From: Trema orientale
Taxonomy: Eukaryota; Streptophyta; Magnoliopsida; Rosales; Cannabaceae
DNA: 64,000 nt
Assembly: GCA_002914845.1 (NCBI GenBank)
Contig: JXTC01000252.1
Coordinates: 311,361 to 375,360, forward strand
Reading direction: 5' to 3'
How positions within the stretch are numbered: the stretch's first letter is position 1; each line of letters opens with the position of its first letter. Shown one piece after another: positions 12,339-23,893 of this stretch. The position numbers and the translations under genes were made by a program. A model generated the notes under the pieces. The model had not been told where the DNA came from and did no database searches. It worked only from the letters and a program-made list of their open reading frames with translations.

Positions 12339-13750
12339 CTTTGTTTCTCAATTTAATTTGAGTACTACGTACAGGTCCTAAACGATGAGATGTTCGCCAT
12401 TTTGGTCATGATGGCCCTAGTTACCACCTTCATGACGACACCAACGGTCATGGCCATCTATAAGTCATCCTCATCAAACATCACCACCAAAGGTAGCTCC
12501 AATTCAAAATCAGACAAGGATAAGGAGTGCCTCCGAATCCTGGCTTGCATCCATGGACCCGGAAACGTGCCCTCGCTCCTCAACCTCATGGATTCGCTGC
12601 AGAATTCACCGCTCAAGCTCTACGTCATGCACCTCGTCGAGCTCAGCGACCGTTCTTCCTCCATCATGATGGTCCAACGAGCTCGCAAGAACGGCTATCC
12701 CTTGGTCAACCGCTTCTGCCGAGGGAGCTCCACGTTGCAATACCACGACCAATTAGTCGCTTCTGAGTTTAAGGCCTACAGCAGAGTCCACGGCCAAGTC
12801 ACCATCCGCCACTTGACCGCCATCTCAGCGCTGTCTTGCATGCACGAGGACATACTCCAAGTGGCCCAAGCCAAGAGGGTGTCCATGATATTTTTGTTGT
12901 CCATGGAGGTTTTGGGACATGGCTGGCGAGGGGTCAACCAGAGGGTGCTCAAAGCCGCACCCTGCTTGGTGGCGGTGTTTGTGGACGGTGGGTTTGGATT
13001 GGGGTCCGAGTCTGATCAAGAAGATCAGGAGCTGCCTGCAGCTGCTAGTACGTCTAGTACTGCAATAACCATCCCAAAGAAGAGGGTGTGCGTTTTGTTT
13101 CTGGGCGGACCTGACGATCGCCAGGCTTTGGAGCTGGGTGGGAGGATGGCTCAACATGCGGATTTTATGGTGACTGTCGTCAGATTATTATGCGTGCACC
13201 ATCATGAAAGAAATTGTTACTCAATCTCAGCCAAGCATGACGTTGACCTTGAGAAGGTACGCATGATTTCAATTATAATAGCAGTTAAAAATGTATTTGG
13301 GCTTTAGCTGTAATGGAGAATCTATGGCAAAACAACTAACTAACAGTACGTACGTACTATCTAGTATTTAATTATTTATGGTGTATGATTAATCAGGAGC
13401 TTGATGAGGGTGCAATGGCTGAATTGAAGAGGAAGTCAGAAGTGGAGTATATAGAGAAGGTGGTGGCGGAGGGTAACATAGAGGAGACTGTGAGGAGCAT
13501 AGGGCAGAGCAAGGTATACGAGCTGGTTATTGTTGGAAAGCGACGATTCCCATCAAGCATGGCATCCCAATTGAATCAGATTGACCAATCTGAGTTGGGG
13601 ACCATTGGAGACGCATTAGTTTCCGCCCAAGCTGTCATTTCTTCCTCGGTGCTTGTCATACAACACCAACAATCACTAAATTCAAAAAAGTCTTCGGCTC
13701 CACTACTCCCCCCCAACACGGACGGAAATCAGGACTTATCTCTCGTGTGA
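9464..13750 (+). CDS. Cation/H+ antiporter, CHX family (CHX-2), complete
   Basis: Tandem paralogue of CHX-1. Exons are 9464-9652, 9781-10818, 12375-13256 and 13397-13750 (stop TGA), all GT-AG and phase 0, giving 820 aa, a normal CHX length. The ATG at 9464 opens MANTTRSSE and leads into QGDNPLNYAFPLLILQ, as in CHX18-type proteins. The exchanger domain (about residues 35-430) has VIAEILGGILLGPSALG, LFFLFLVGLELD, Asn201-Asp202 in AINDVAAW and [10 protein letters not shown]. The cytosolic USP-like domain follows with LSDRSSSIMMVQRARKNG, HEDIL, VNQRVL, FLGGPDDRQ and SSVLVIQHQ. Compared with CHX-1, 11 residues are missing around residue 583, removing the conserved PFHK motif (reading MIFLLSMEVLGHGW), without a frameshift. 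Intron 2 carries a long (AT)n run about 40 bp before exon 3. It is probably functional in transport; its regulation may differ. Confidence 0.96.
12280..12335. repeat. (AT)n microsatellite in CHX-2 intron 2
   Basis: About 25 uninterrupted AT units end roughly 40 bp upstream of the exon 3 acceptor. A shorter AT run lies at about 11376-11398 in the same intron. Both should be highly polymorphic. Confidence 0.9.
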
Positions 13751-13934
13751 AAAATACTTCTATCGTACTAACTAATTAATTAATTAAGTACTGGCTAGTG
13801 TGCAATACGTTACTTGTGCTATTTGGATAAGCCTCTAATAATTATTTAATTCCCTCGTTGAGCGCACAATTATAGTAATCTCCTTCGTCTCACCCAAGCA
13901 CTTGATCCGTGAGAATAATAGCTAGTAAAGGTAG

Positions 13935-14116
13935 CTGGCAAAATGGGCGGGCCGGACCCACTCGCCCAAAACGGGCTTGGGTGCACAGATAAAACTGTGG
14001 ACCTAAATACATAGGCCCAGTCCAGCTATACTCCTCCTAGGGTTGGCCGAGCCCAGGCTCGCGGGCCACAATGCTGGGCCACAGGCCGAACCGTTTGACA
14101 TAGTCCATTTTGCCAG
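13935..14116. mobile_element. GC-rich hAT-like MITE
   Basis: Perfect 12-bp inverted ends CTGGCAAAATGG / CCATTTTGCCAG bound a 182-bp GC-rich segment rich in GGGC and GGCC words, unlike the surrounding AT-rich DNA. A TGGCAAAATGGG start followed by CGGGCC words is typical of plant non-autonomous hAT elements. No clear 8-bp target duplication was seen, so the boundaries are approximate. Confidence 0.5.
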
Positions 14117-15249
14117 GTCACGGACAATTGGTTAGTCAAATTTTGTACTTGAAAAAAAAACACACACACAAGAGTACATCGAAGTTCTCCATACTCTGCC
14201 TCTCAACCATTTTCCCATGGCTCTCTTTCTCCCATTCTCCGCCCTCCGCCCCCCAGCCCAAGGCCAAAATGTCACGTTGTGTAACTTGTGTTTTAGTTTG
14301 TGTCACTGTCTCCCTATAAGTTCAGTTTTGTTTATAGCATTGCTCCTGGGACCTGGGTTAAACGTAAGCCTAGTAATCTGGCCTACACTACGAGAATTAG
14401 AAAATTTGCTTAAGCCTGTACACCATGTATTTATTAATATACTTGGCCAAACAAGAAATAAATTAGGATTTTCAGTACAAGTGGACCCAAACCAACTAGT
14501 CCATAAAATAGCATCCGAGTTGAAATAAATGATCAATTATTAGTTATTACACAATTTTATAATAAAAAAATAAAAACGTGCATCAGAACATAACCCCAAA
14601 AGGAAAAAGGTCAATTACAAACCAAAGAAGCTTTAAACCCCTCACGCTTAACAAATAGCAGTTCTCTTTTTGATTGGGCAAATTAAGCCTCCTTGCTGAG
14701 GGTTTGAATATATATAAAATCACTACGACACCAATATGTTAAACAAGAGCTTTCAAAGACACAGAAGTTTTCCCAATAGGTTACATAAAAGCTTTCAAAA
14801 GAAATGAAAAAGAAAATATAAGAGCTAAGAATATACTATAACCGCAACAAAAGTGTATCCCCATCAACATGGGGATCTAAATTCCAATCAGGAGACAGAG
14901 GTTGTCAAGCAGCACCCTACCAGAAAGTTCAATGTCCACGATCTTTAACATCACACTTGTCAGCCATCCCCTTAGAGATCTACTGGGATCCGCGTCCACC
15001 TGGAGTTTTCTCAGAACAAGACACATGATTTTACCTGGACAAACAAAAAGATAACTGTTTGGTACTCTATTTAAATTCAGTTTTATGATTTGAAAAACAG
15101 AAAAATAAAAACATGCCCCATGAAAACTTGTTTGGTGGCCCATTTTCAAATCCAAAATTTGAAAATCTTCCCAAAAAGTCCAAAAATTTGAAAACGTCAA
15201 TTTTAAGTTTTCAAAAACTTCTGTCTTCTTCGACCCCCTCTCTCTCGAA

Positions 15250-15545
15250 ATTGGTTGCGGACCCATTCAAGGATTTTCCATCTCCAGCTCAGTCTCTGCT
15301 TTGTCCTTCCCTGACTTCAGGAAAATTCGGCCATTGTCGACGCCCGAATCGACTGGAAGGAGATGCCGGAGGCCCACATGTTCGGAGCGGACGTTACAAG
15401 GCTGAACAAGGAAGAGGTCAAGGTCAAGGTTGAAGACGATAGGGTGTTCCAGATTTTCCTTTTTTTTTTTTTTTTTGTTAATGGGGGTGCTCCAGATCAG
15501 ATCATCAAATTAGCGCAGAGAGGAAGTTGGTGAAGGAAGAAAAAA
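15250..15545 (+). pseudogene. Class I small heat-shock protein (HSP20) relic
   Basis: Two frames together recall the N-terminal arm and start of the alpha-crystallin domain of cytosolic class I small HSPs. At 15260 the frame reads DPFKDFPSPAQSL. From 15321, after a frameshift, it reads [19 protein letters not shown], then [20 protein letters not shown] and DRVFQI, matching the family's [38 protein letters not shown] pattern. A T-run then interrupts it and a repeated GTGCTCCAGATCAG plus [13 protein letters not shown] sequence follows to about 15545 in broken frames. There is no upstream start and no C-terminal half (GVLTV motif), and the DLPG loop is altered. It is a pseudogene fragment; a parent class I HSP gene should exist elsewhere. 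Confidence 0.75.
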
Positions 15546-16668
15546 GGGGTTCTCTGTTACGGCCCCAAAGAAGAAATTAAAAAGCCTTATAGCTTAGTTT
15601 ATTCCAATTTAATTAATTTAATAAAAAAAATTGATTATTTTTTGAATAAAAATTATTTTTTTTTCTTTAAAAAATATTATGTTGTTATATAAAAACGGTA
15701 GTTAACAAGTTACAGCTCAATCAAATATGTATATATATATGATTTTTATCTTGTTTCAAAAAACTTAATCCAAATATGTATACTGTATACATGAGTTTTA
15801 TCTTGTTTCAAATATAACACTACCAAACACAATTTCAAATTTTTTAATCCGAAAAAGAAAAAGAAAATATAACAACCAAACACATTTTCAAAAACACATT
15901 TTTCTTTCTAATTTTCAAATTCTCAGTTTAAATATATCATTTTCAAATCATCCATTTCCAAATCACAAACCAAACGGGCCCTAATATTTTTTAACATAGC
16001 ACAAGAATATAACCCTGCAAGCCAACATTGCATAAGGCACNAAAAAAAAAAAAAAAAAAACCACCAAGGAATAAAAAAGAAATGGTGCGGATCAACAAAA
16101 CATAAGAGCAAATTCATTCAGAAACATCACATCAATACACATACCTGCTTTCTAACCCACAAGCCCTTCCAAACAGATCATGTAAAACCTACAAAATGTT
16201 TATGATTAAATCTTATTTTCAGTCCCCGAATAATAACCTAAATCTGCTTCTGGTTCCTGACTTTCTAAATGTCCCAGACTTAGTCCCTAAATCCTGTTTT
16301 TGTCCTAATCCGGTTTCTTAATATTCAAAAATCACATTCTGCGACCATGAAGGCTTGAACTATGTTTGTTTGAAGATTTAGGGTTTAATAAGTTTTGATC
16401 CCTAGTTTATAACAAAATTGCTTAAACTAGACTAAGGACTACAATCAAAACAAAAATAAATAAATAAATAAACAAATAAAAAAATTCAAGATAGCAGGGG
16501 ATAGGAGAATGTGACATTTGAAGGTTCAAGAACCAAAATGAGACAAAAACATACAGTTTAGTGACAAGTCTAGGACAATATAAAAGTAAAGGAAAAAAAA
16601 AATGGAATCTAAGTTATTTTAGAGAGAGTAAAACTAAGATTAATCCAAACTTTTAATATACACTAACC

Positions 16669-18568
16669 TTAGAGGAAGCCTCCACCTGTCCATGTGGCAT
16701 CAGACTTCCCATTATGACCAACTGCTTTCGTATCAGATGCACTCTGATAGAAAGTATCGTACCCATCATCTTTTGGATCATCCCACCCAGCCCAACTATC
16801 GTTATTGTGAGATGATTTTCCCTTTGTTGATTCTTCCTTCCTATTGTCTTTTTGGTCCCAATCATCCCAAGAATTTGAGTTGAAAGAACTAACATGCCCA
16901 GTCGAAGATGATTGACCACCAGAAGAAGAATTCCATTCTTTGTTCTGCTTAAACTCCTGATAATATCCATTTTGCTCGCTATCATTACGTTGCCAGTTAT
17001 CAGCCTTCCAGTTAGTTCCTTCTTTGGTATACTCTTCAACTTTCTGTGAGGCCATTGCCATGACCCCTTTCATGAGACCCCATGTCCTCTGTCCAATCTC
17101 AGAAGTCTTTGCAGTTACAACATTAACAGTTTCATTCACCTTGTAATCATAACCACCTTCCTTAACCTGCAATGGAGATAAACCATGCACCTAGCTTATC
17201 GAAGTGTACTTCTGCAGTTTTGCTTTAACCGGTCATAAAAATACGTAAACAACATCATGTAAGGTATAACATCCAATGGATAGTGAAAAATTGTCAGTTT
17301 ATAGAGGGTACATAGAAATGAGGAATTTGGAAAGAACACAACAGCATAACGATACTTAGAAGAACAATCAAGAGGCCACTTCCATTTTGTAGAATTGAAT
17401 TGTGTTGCTAACCAGCACCAATAAAGTCAAAGGAGCAAATCCAGTGAGTTTAGAAGACCCATGAGGTACAAAAGAGATACTTGCAAGAAACTTTTGTTTC
17501 AAAGACTGCTTACCACATTAAACCGAACAAACCACGTACAAATTATAAAATACCCCCCAAGATTAACCAGGTTAGGAAAACTATGTCGTTTATTTAGGTA
17601 AGGTTTCAATAATTATTTGTAACTATAGGTAACAAAGGATCCTTACTATTGTGTGAAAACAAAACATCATATAAGGTCCCTACATTGGGGGGATAAACAG
17701 GAAATAATGTTTTCGATCTAGATGCATGGGGAATTGAGAGTTTCAGGTGAACTAACTTAACCAACAGCTTTGTTCGTGGATTTGTAATTCTAAATATTAG
17801 CCATTGTTGATAATAAAGCAGCCAACAAAACAAGAACCATCAAATCTGGAATTAAATTAAGTAGACGGATACGAGATAAGAGACTAAAGGACATAAAGAA
17901 ATAGAATAGAATAGAATGGTAACAAACAAACAAACGAATACCTTAGAAGTGATCTCTTTTGTGCCTGCTTGAACAACATTTGCAGCCGATTGAGCAGCAG
18001 ATGCAGCAACCAAAGATAATCTACCAAATCCCTAAACAACAATAGGGAAACAATAATCCAAATCTAATTAACCAAAACGCATATTTTATGTTAATTATAT
18101 TTATAGAATTAGCACAAAAGGAATCTAAGACAAATTTAATTTTATCAAATTAAAAGAAAAGAGAAGAAGATATAAAAAGCGCAACCCCCACCTGAGAAAC
18201 AACAGATAACACATCACCCTGCGAGTTGTTGTGATTCCTCAGAGAAGGAGAAGGAGAAGGAGCTGGGTCGGATCCAAAGCCCACGTACTTGCCGCCTTGC
18301 GACGGAGGAATACCCTCCGGGCGGGAGTCGTTTTCGGCCAACTTACGGGCGAAAAAGCTGTCCTTATTGGCGGCGGAAGCCTCCAATTGCGTCCTGGTGT
18401 AAATGTCCTCGGTGGACCTGGAGCGGGCTGGCATGCCAATGCCATTGCCATTGCCGGCAGCAGCAGCTCTAACATTGCCGGTGGATTGGTTGCGCCTGAT
18501 ATCGTTGTTGGCGTTGGAAGAAGATCTGAAACCACCATCATCGGGCATGTCCCAACTATCCCAATTAC

Positions 18569-18606
<38 letters not shown>

Positions 18607-19055
18607 CCAATGCGGGCTTGAGCCAAAGGGGGCTTCTTGTTGGAGTTGGAGTTGGAGGAGGAGGTGGTGGTCTCCTTGACGACAGGTGGGTCCCTCCAGG
18701 AGCGGCCCTCGGCCAGGGCCTGAATCCGATCCCTGTAAATGGAAGCGGCGTTGGTATTGTACTTGGCGACGATGTCGGTGTCCTTGGGGATGCCGTACAG
18801 GGAGAGGAAGGCGTTGAGGCGGTCGTTGCCACCGGCCTCCATCTTCTTGATCTGGATCTCGGACCACGAGTCCATCGTCACGGATCGGACGAAGGAGATG
18901 TGGACACCGAGGCCACGATGCTTGCCGGAGCACTCTAAGCACATGAAGACGCCGTAGGATACGGACGCCCATTGGGGGTTCTTCTGGGAGCAATCCACGC
19001 ACACCTTGTTTCCCGCCTGCGATTGCAGATCCCTTAGCCTCCTCGACGCCGCCAT
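16669..19055 (-). CDS. AGD6/7: ARF GTPase-activating protein, AGD6/AGD7 type
   Basis: Stimulates GTP hydrolysis on Arf GTPases in Golgi vesicle traffic (family knowledge). CDS exons on the - strand are 19055-18192, 18031-17942 and 17166-16669 (stop TAA), phase 0, giving 483 aa; Arabidopsis AGD6/7 are about 460. The ArfGAP zinc finger is at the N-terminus, [21 protein letters not shown] then [20 protein letters not shown], a C-x2-C-x16-C-x2-C pattern with the catalytic Arg in the HRGLG block. Residues about 150-290 are low complexity with a poly-Asn run. The second exon, [20 protein letters not shown], and the start of the third are amphipathic lipid-packing-like segments. The C-terminus has repeated W-D/W-G motifs and ends WTGGGFL. 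The ATG at 19055 is chosen because [13 protein letters not shown] matches the family start. A frame that stays open upstream to 19241 is best explained by a 5' UTR intron, about 19162-19079. Confidence 0.95.
18568..18602. repeat. ATT trinucleotide microsatellite inside the ARF-GAP coding exon
   Basis: About eleven ATT units on the + strand are read as AAT codons on the - strand and encode the poly-Asn run of the ARF-GAP between IGG and GNWDSWD. Unit changes stay in frame, so length variation is tolerated. Confidence 0.9.
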
Positions 19056-19557
19056 TATAGCCCTCCGATCTGATCGACCTGATTCAATTATTTTTATTTT
19101 TATTTTTATTTTTTTTGGGATCAAAATGGAAGAAAAACAAAACAAAACAAAAAGGCAAAATACCTTCGATGCGATGAGATGAGATTTTGGGGAGATTGGA
19201 GAGATCGAGGAAGGGAGGGGGGATGACCGACAGACCGTCAAATTGTCAAAATTAATTGAATTTCATCAGAGAAACATTATAACGAAAATCCTTTCTTTTC
19301 TTCTCCTCTTTTCTTTTCTTTCCTTATTCTTTGGCCCACGTGCGCTTTCAACTCCCATCACTTCTGCTGCTTCTGCTTCGCTTCGGCCCTTCTCACCTTT
19401 TTTTTCTTTTTCTTTTTCTTTTTCTTTTTTTTTTAAAGCTATATTAAGGGTTAATATCACCTGGGTCCCCAAACTTTCCCCTTACTATCACTTAGATCCC
19501 AAAATTTGCTTTTATACCATTTAGATCCCCAGACTATTGATTTTTATCACACATTAG

Positions 19558-20223
19558 TAGGGATGTCAATTTCACCGAATGGGGTGGGCTTTCACCGTTA
19601 TAAATAGTGCGGTGCATGGGGCGGGAATTCCCCGTTTAATATTTAGCAGGACGGGGCGGGCTTGGAATTGAGTGTCCCGCACCGACCCCGCCCCGATTAT
19701 ATATAGGTTAATTTTTATTTTTTTTACATAATAGTGATTTAAGTAGATATTTTTTTTTCAAAAAAAAAGATCTAATAATATATAGTCATATACTAATATT
19801 TTTTGAGTTATTTGGGATTGTGTTAGCTTTATGAATGAATGATATGTTATATGATTTTAGTATTAAATATTTTATATTTGACAATTCTAACATGTTAAAG
19901 TTTTATTTGAATGTGTTTTTTAGTTATTTAGGTCTAAAATTGGAATTTTCAATGAAGTTAACTTTAATTTTCATTGTTTTTCGATGTAATTAGACTTTTA
20001 AAAGATTTGAACTAAGATAGAATTGTTTAATTTATACAAGATGACGATTCCAAACGGGGACCCCGATATATCAATGGGGAAATCGATCCCCGATGGGGAT
20101 TCCCTGAAATTGCCCCACACCAAATAAAATGATGAATGATGTGGGGATGGTATAGTAAAATAATAATGGGGACGGGGATGGTAAACACAAAACCGGTCCC
20201 GCCCCGCCCCGTTGACATCCCTA
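19558..20223. mobile_element. Non-autonomous hAT-type element, 666 bp
   Basis: Terminal inverted repeats TAGGGATGTCAA / TTGACATCCCTA are bounded by an 8-bp direct repeat, CACATTAG (19550-19557) against TACATTAG (20224-20231), with 7 of 8 bases identical. TIRs of this type and 8-bp target duplications identify hAT elements. Subterminal regions are rich in GGGGCGGG and CCCCGCCCC words. No transposase frame is present. It sits in an older repeat whose TCACACATTAG sequence supplied the target. Confidence 0.75.
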
Positions 20224-21905
20224 TACATTAGTCCTTAGGAACTTTTTCTATCCCAAAAAAAAAAAGGGCTGTGTAGGTATATAGACATTTTTAAGCCCAA
20301 AACTTAGTATATGTCCAGACTTTAATAGTTATAGATAAATGTCCATTCTATTTAAATTTTCATTTCTATTTCCATGTTTGCGCTTTTTTTATTAAATCAA
20401 TTTTACTTTGGCTGAATCTTTTTTTTTTACGCTCTGTATTCTCCTCTCTGTCTCTCTTTCTCTGTGTACATTCTCTCTTCTCCTCTCTCTCTCTCTCTTT
20501 CTCTCTCTAATCTCTCTCCTCTTCTCTCTACTCCTCACACACTCTCTCTCTCTACGCTCTTTCTTATCCTCTCTCTCTCTCTCTCCCCTATACATATATA
20601 TATATATATTATATTTCACATATTTTTTTTTCTGGTTCCAAAGTTCTTGTTTCTGGATCTAGTTCTTCTTCTCCGGCGGTGGTTTCTCATCCGGCGCTGT
20701 AAAATATATTGATTGAGGTACGATTTTCTTTCAATTTTTCTAGGTTAGTTTCTTAATTGAATTGGGGATTTTGATTTTTATTGCTAATTTGTGTTGCTAT
20801 TATGATAAATTTTTTTGTATAATCTTGTTTTTGTTACAGTTTAGTGGTTATTTGTATGTTTCTATATTTTTCTGAATTAGTTTTCATAATTGGAAAATAT
20901 ATTCTGTTTGGTTCATATATTTTTAGTCGTGGTACATACGATTTTTTTTGTGGTACATGATTTTCCTGTTTTGTGGGTATTATTGATAAACATGTTCAGT
21001 ATTTTCTTGTTTGGTTCATATATTTGTACTTGTGGTATATATAATTTCTATAGTGGTATATTGTATTCAGTCATGTTTTGTAGTATTTTTTCCTTTGATT
21101 TAGTGTTGATAAGTATATGATTAGTATTTTGTGTTTGGTTCATGTATTTCTTGTTATATATGATTTTTGTTGTGTTATATGTTTTTTTTTTCTCTGGTTA
21201 ATCTTGATGAACATATTAAGTATTTTGTTATTGGTTCATATGTTAATTAAATTAGATTTCAATTTAGATTTATTAGTTAAATTATGTTGGTTCAATGTTA
21301 AATTCTACTGGTTCATAGTTAAATTGTACTAGTACATTCTTTTGGTTGATAGATAAACTTTGTTGATTCATAAATTTATATGTGTGATTCATGAATTTAT
21401 AACTATGTTTTATAACTTAAGTGTTAAGAGATATTATTAATATTTTAATTCAAAGTTAAATAAAATATACTGGTGCATAGTTAAATTCTGTTAGTTCATA
21501 GTTAAACTCTCCTGGTTTATAACTAAATTCTGTTGGTTCTCCTATAATTTTGTGGTTCATAAGTTTATTTGCATTATTCATAAGTTTATATGTGTGGTCC
21601 ATAATTTTATATGTGTAGTTCATAAGTTCAAAAATTTTTATTTTCTGGTATATGAGTTTAACTGGTTCTTATTTTTTTACTTGTTGGTTAATACTTTTTA
21701 CTTGTTGCTTCATACGTTTTCCTTTATGGTTCATACTTTTTGTTTTTAAACTGCATATACAAGTGCATACTTTTTTTATCGACAAATTTAAGTTAATATT
21801 TTCATGTGCTTTCACAAGTTGTACTCTGGGAACTGATCAACACTTATAATATATATTATTTTACTAAGTTGAATATGATATGATATATGTAGTTTTATAC
21901 CTGAT

Positions 21906-22985
21906 ATATGACTTGTAAAATCTAAAAGTTTCTTTCATAAAAATAAAGTTGATTATGGAATGTTCATCATCTAAAGGATAGAGGCATTGCAGATGGATAC
22001 GAGCATTGAAGAAGCAATGCAAGAGAAAATGGCATTTTAGAGACAAAAGATGGTTATAGAACTTCATCATTAGACTGAAGAGAAGATGAGAAATGGCTAC
22101 GAAAGCGATAAAGAAATAGAAAAGTGAAACTGATAATGAAGATACGGTTTTGTTTGGTGTAATTAGATTGAGAGAAATTTAAAATTGAATGAAGTTTGTT
22201 CATCTGGCAGTGATGATTATTTTTAATTGTGAAGATGATAAATATTTTATTATTGGTTCATGAATATATATTGAAATATTATGTCTTTACGAAAATATCA
22301 TTGAATTTATTACATTTTGAGTATACTTTTAAAATATTATTACACCTCAAAATCTTTTTCTTCTTCTTCTTGCTATACTGATAGAACAACATATGAATTA
22401 ATGTGCAAGAATAATGGGATATATCTGTAGTTCATAACGCTATTTGAGTAGTTCATAAACTTAAGTATGAAGTTCATAAATTACGTGTTCAATTCATATA
22501 TTCACAAACTTATGCACATATCAGGTGCATAAAGCAATTTGAATAGTTCATAAACTTACATGTGTGGTTCACATATTATGTGTACATGAAAAAATAAACT
22601 AGGTACATGAATCTGTAAAATCTGAAATATAACAAAATGGGTAAGACAACTCTACAAAATCAGTATTGGTATATATGAAATTAGCTGTAGTACATGACTT
22701 TTAATACTTGGTATATGACTTACGAACTTAGTTTGATACTTCAGTGTGGTATATGCTAATTTGAACGTAGTACATGATTTTTAATACTTGGTATATGACT
22801 TATAAAATCTGACAGTTTCTCTCATAAAAACAGAGTTGACTGCAGAATGTTTATAATCAAAAGAGCGGAAGCATTTATGATGAATGTTGGCATAAATGAA
22901 GTGACACAAGAGAAAATGGCATTCTATTAGCAAAAAATGGCCGTAAAACTTTATAATTGGGCCAATAACAAGAAGAGAACATAAT
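21906..22985. repeat. Direct duplication (~190 bp, offset ~888 bp) inside the MULE
   Basis: Segments about 21906-22095 and 22794-22985 share ordered words: TATGACTTRTAAAATCT, GTTTCTYTCATAAAAA, AGAGAAAATGGCATTYTA and AAGATGG/AAAATGGYYRTARAACTT. Identity is moderate (old duplication). The antisense frames give similar MKETFRFYKSY / MRETVRFYKSY strings, which could be a relic of a coding segment or simply shared DNA. Confidence 0.5.
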
Positions 22986-23893
22986 ACACAAGTGATATGG
23001 AAATACAAAAGTGAAAGTAATATAGAACATGTGATCTTGCTTTCGTTTAGGAAAAATAATAATGATATTTTGGTTTTTTGGTTTGACAAGGATTATTGTA
23101 TTGAATATTTTTAATTGTGAACATATTGAATATTAGACAATTTTTTTGTTAGTTCATATGTTTTATATATGTAATGCGATTTGATATAAATATAAACGGT
23201 TACTTACTTTGCTTCTAGTTATTTACTTCGTGAGGTACACTGGAGTAATCTAAACTGTTTTCGAATAATAATTGTTTTTATGGTATATAATCTTTTGAAC
23301 TAGGTAGATAAGATTTTCTTCATGGTTCATAGTAATATGAAATAGGTATATAACTTTTAATATTATGACAGGATATGTGAACCAAAGTAAACTGCTCAAA
23401 TACCATAACCAACTAATAGTACATAAATTTGTCAATTTCGAACATGTGTATATATGTTCATATAAAATCACTGAACTAAAAATCATCCATTTTTTTTCAT
23501 TGCTTCATAAGATTTTGAGAATAGTAAATGTATTCATACATAATCTGATGTATATATATACTATTTACAATGATGGTTTTTTTTGTTCCACCAACAAAAA
23601 ATAAATTCAATAATATAGCAAGTAATGAATATAGTACATAACTTCATATACCCTAACAAAATTTGTATATACCAAGACAAAAAATTTATGTACTTGAAAG
23701 TGTAAGAACACTTGGATACAAAAAAAATATCAAACATCTAAAATAATGAATTTGGTATACAACCTCATATACCATAATAAAATTTTTATATACCAAGACT
23801 AAAAATTCGCGTACTAGATTATAGAAAAAAAATTAAACCCTTAGTTTTAAAACAAAACAAACTATAAACTCAATATAAAGAAACTAATGATCC

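Larger units (their letters stand above)
13751..16668. other. Intergenic spacer CHX-2 / ARF-GAP
   Basis: About 2.9 kb without an intact gene. It contains a GC-rich hAT-like MITE (13935-14116), a broken small heat-shock gene (15250-15545) and, at about 15780-15984, one end of a TIR element finishing CCAAACGGGCCC whose partner end I could not place. The segment 14890-15045 read on the - strand is open and ends in TAG, and a TAAGGTTAGT donor-like site overlaps the ARF-GAP stop codon, so a 3' UTR intron is conceivable but unproven. An N lies at 16041. Confidence 0.6.

Noticed and set aside
16361..16395. Telomere-like TTTAGGG word
   Set aside because: A single occurrence, not an array.
18231..18938. 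235-codon + strand frame across the ARF-GAP first exon
   Set aside because: Its poly-Ile run is simply the ATT repeat in another frame; the ArfGAP zinc finger on the - strand is the real product.
20408..20662. Open frames rich in Ser/Leu or Arg/Glu over the CT tract (and over the GA tract near 25500)
   Set aside because: Low-complexity translation of the microsatellite-like arms of the MULE.
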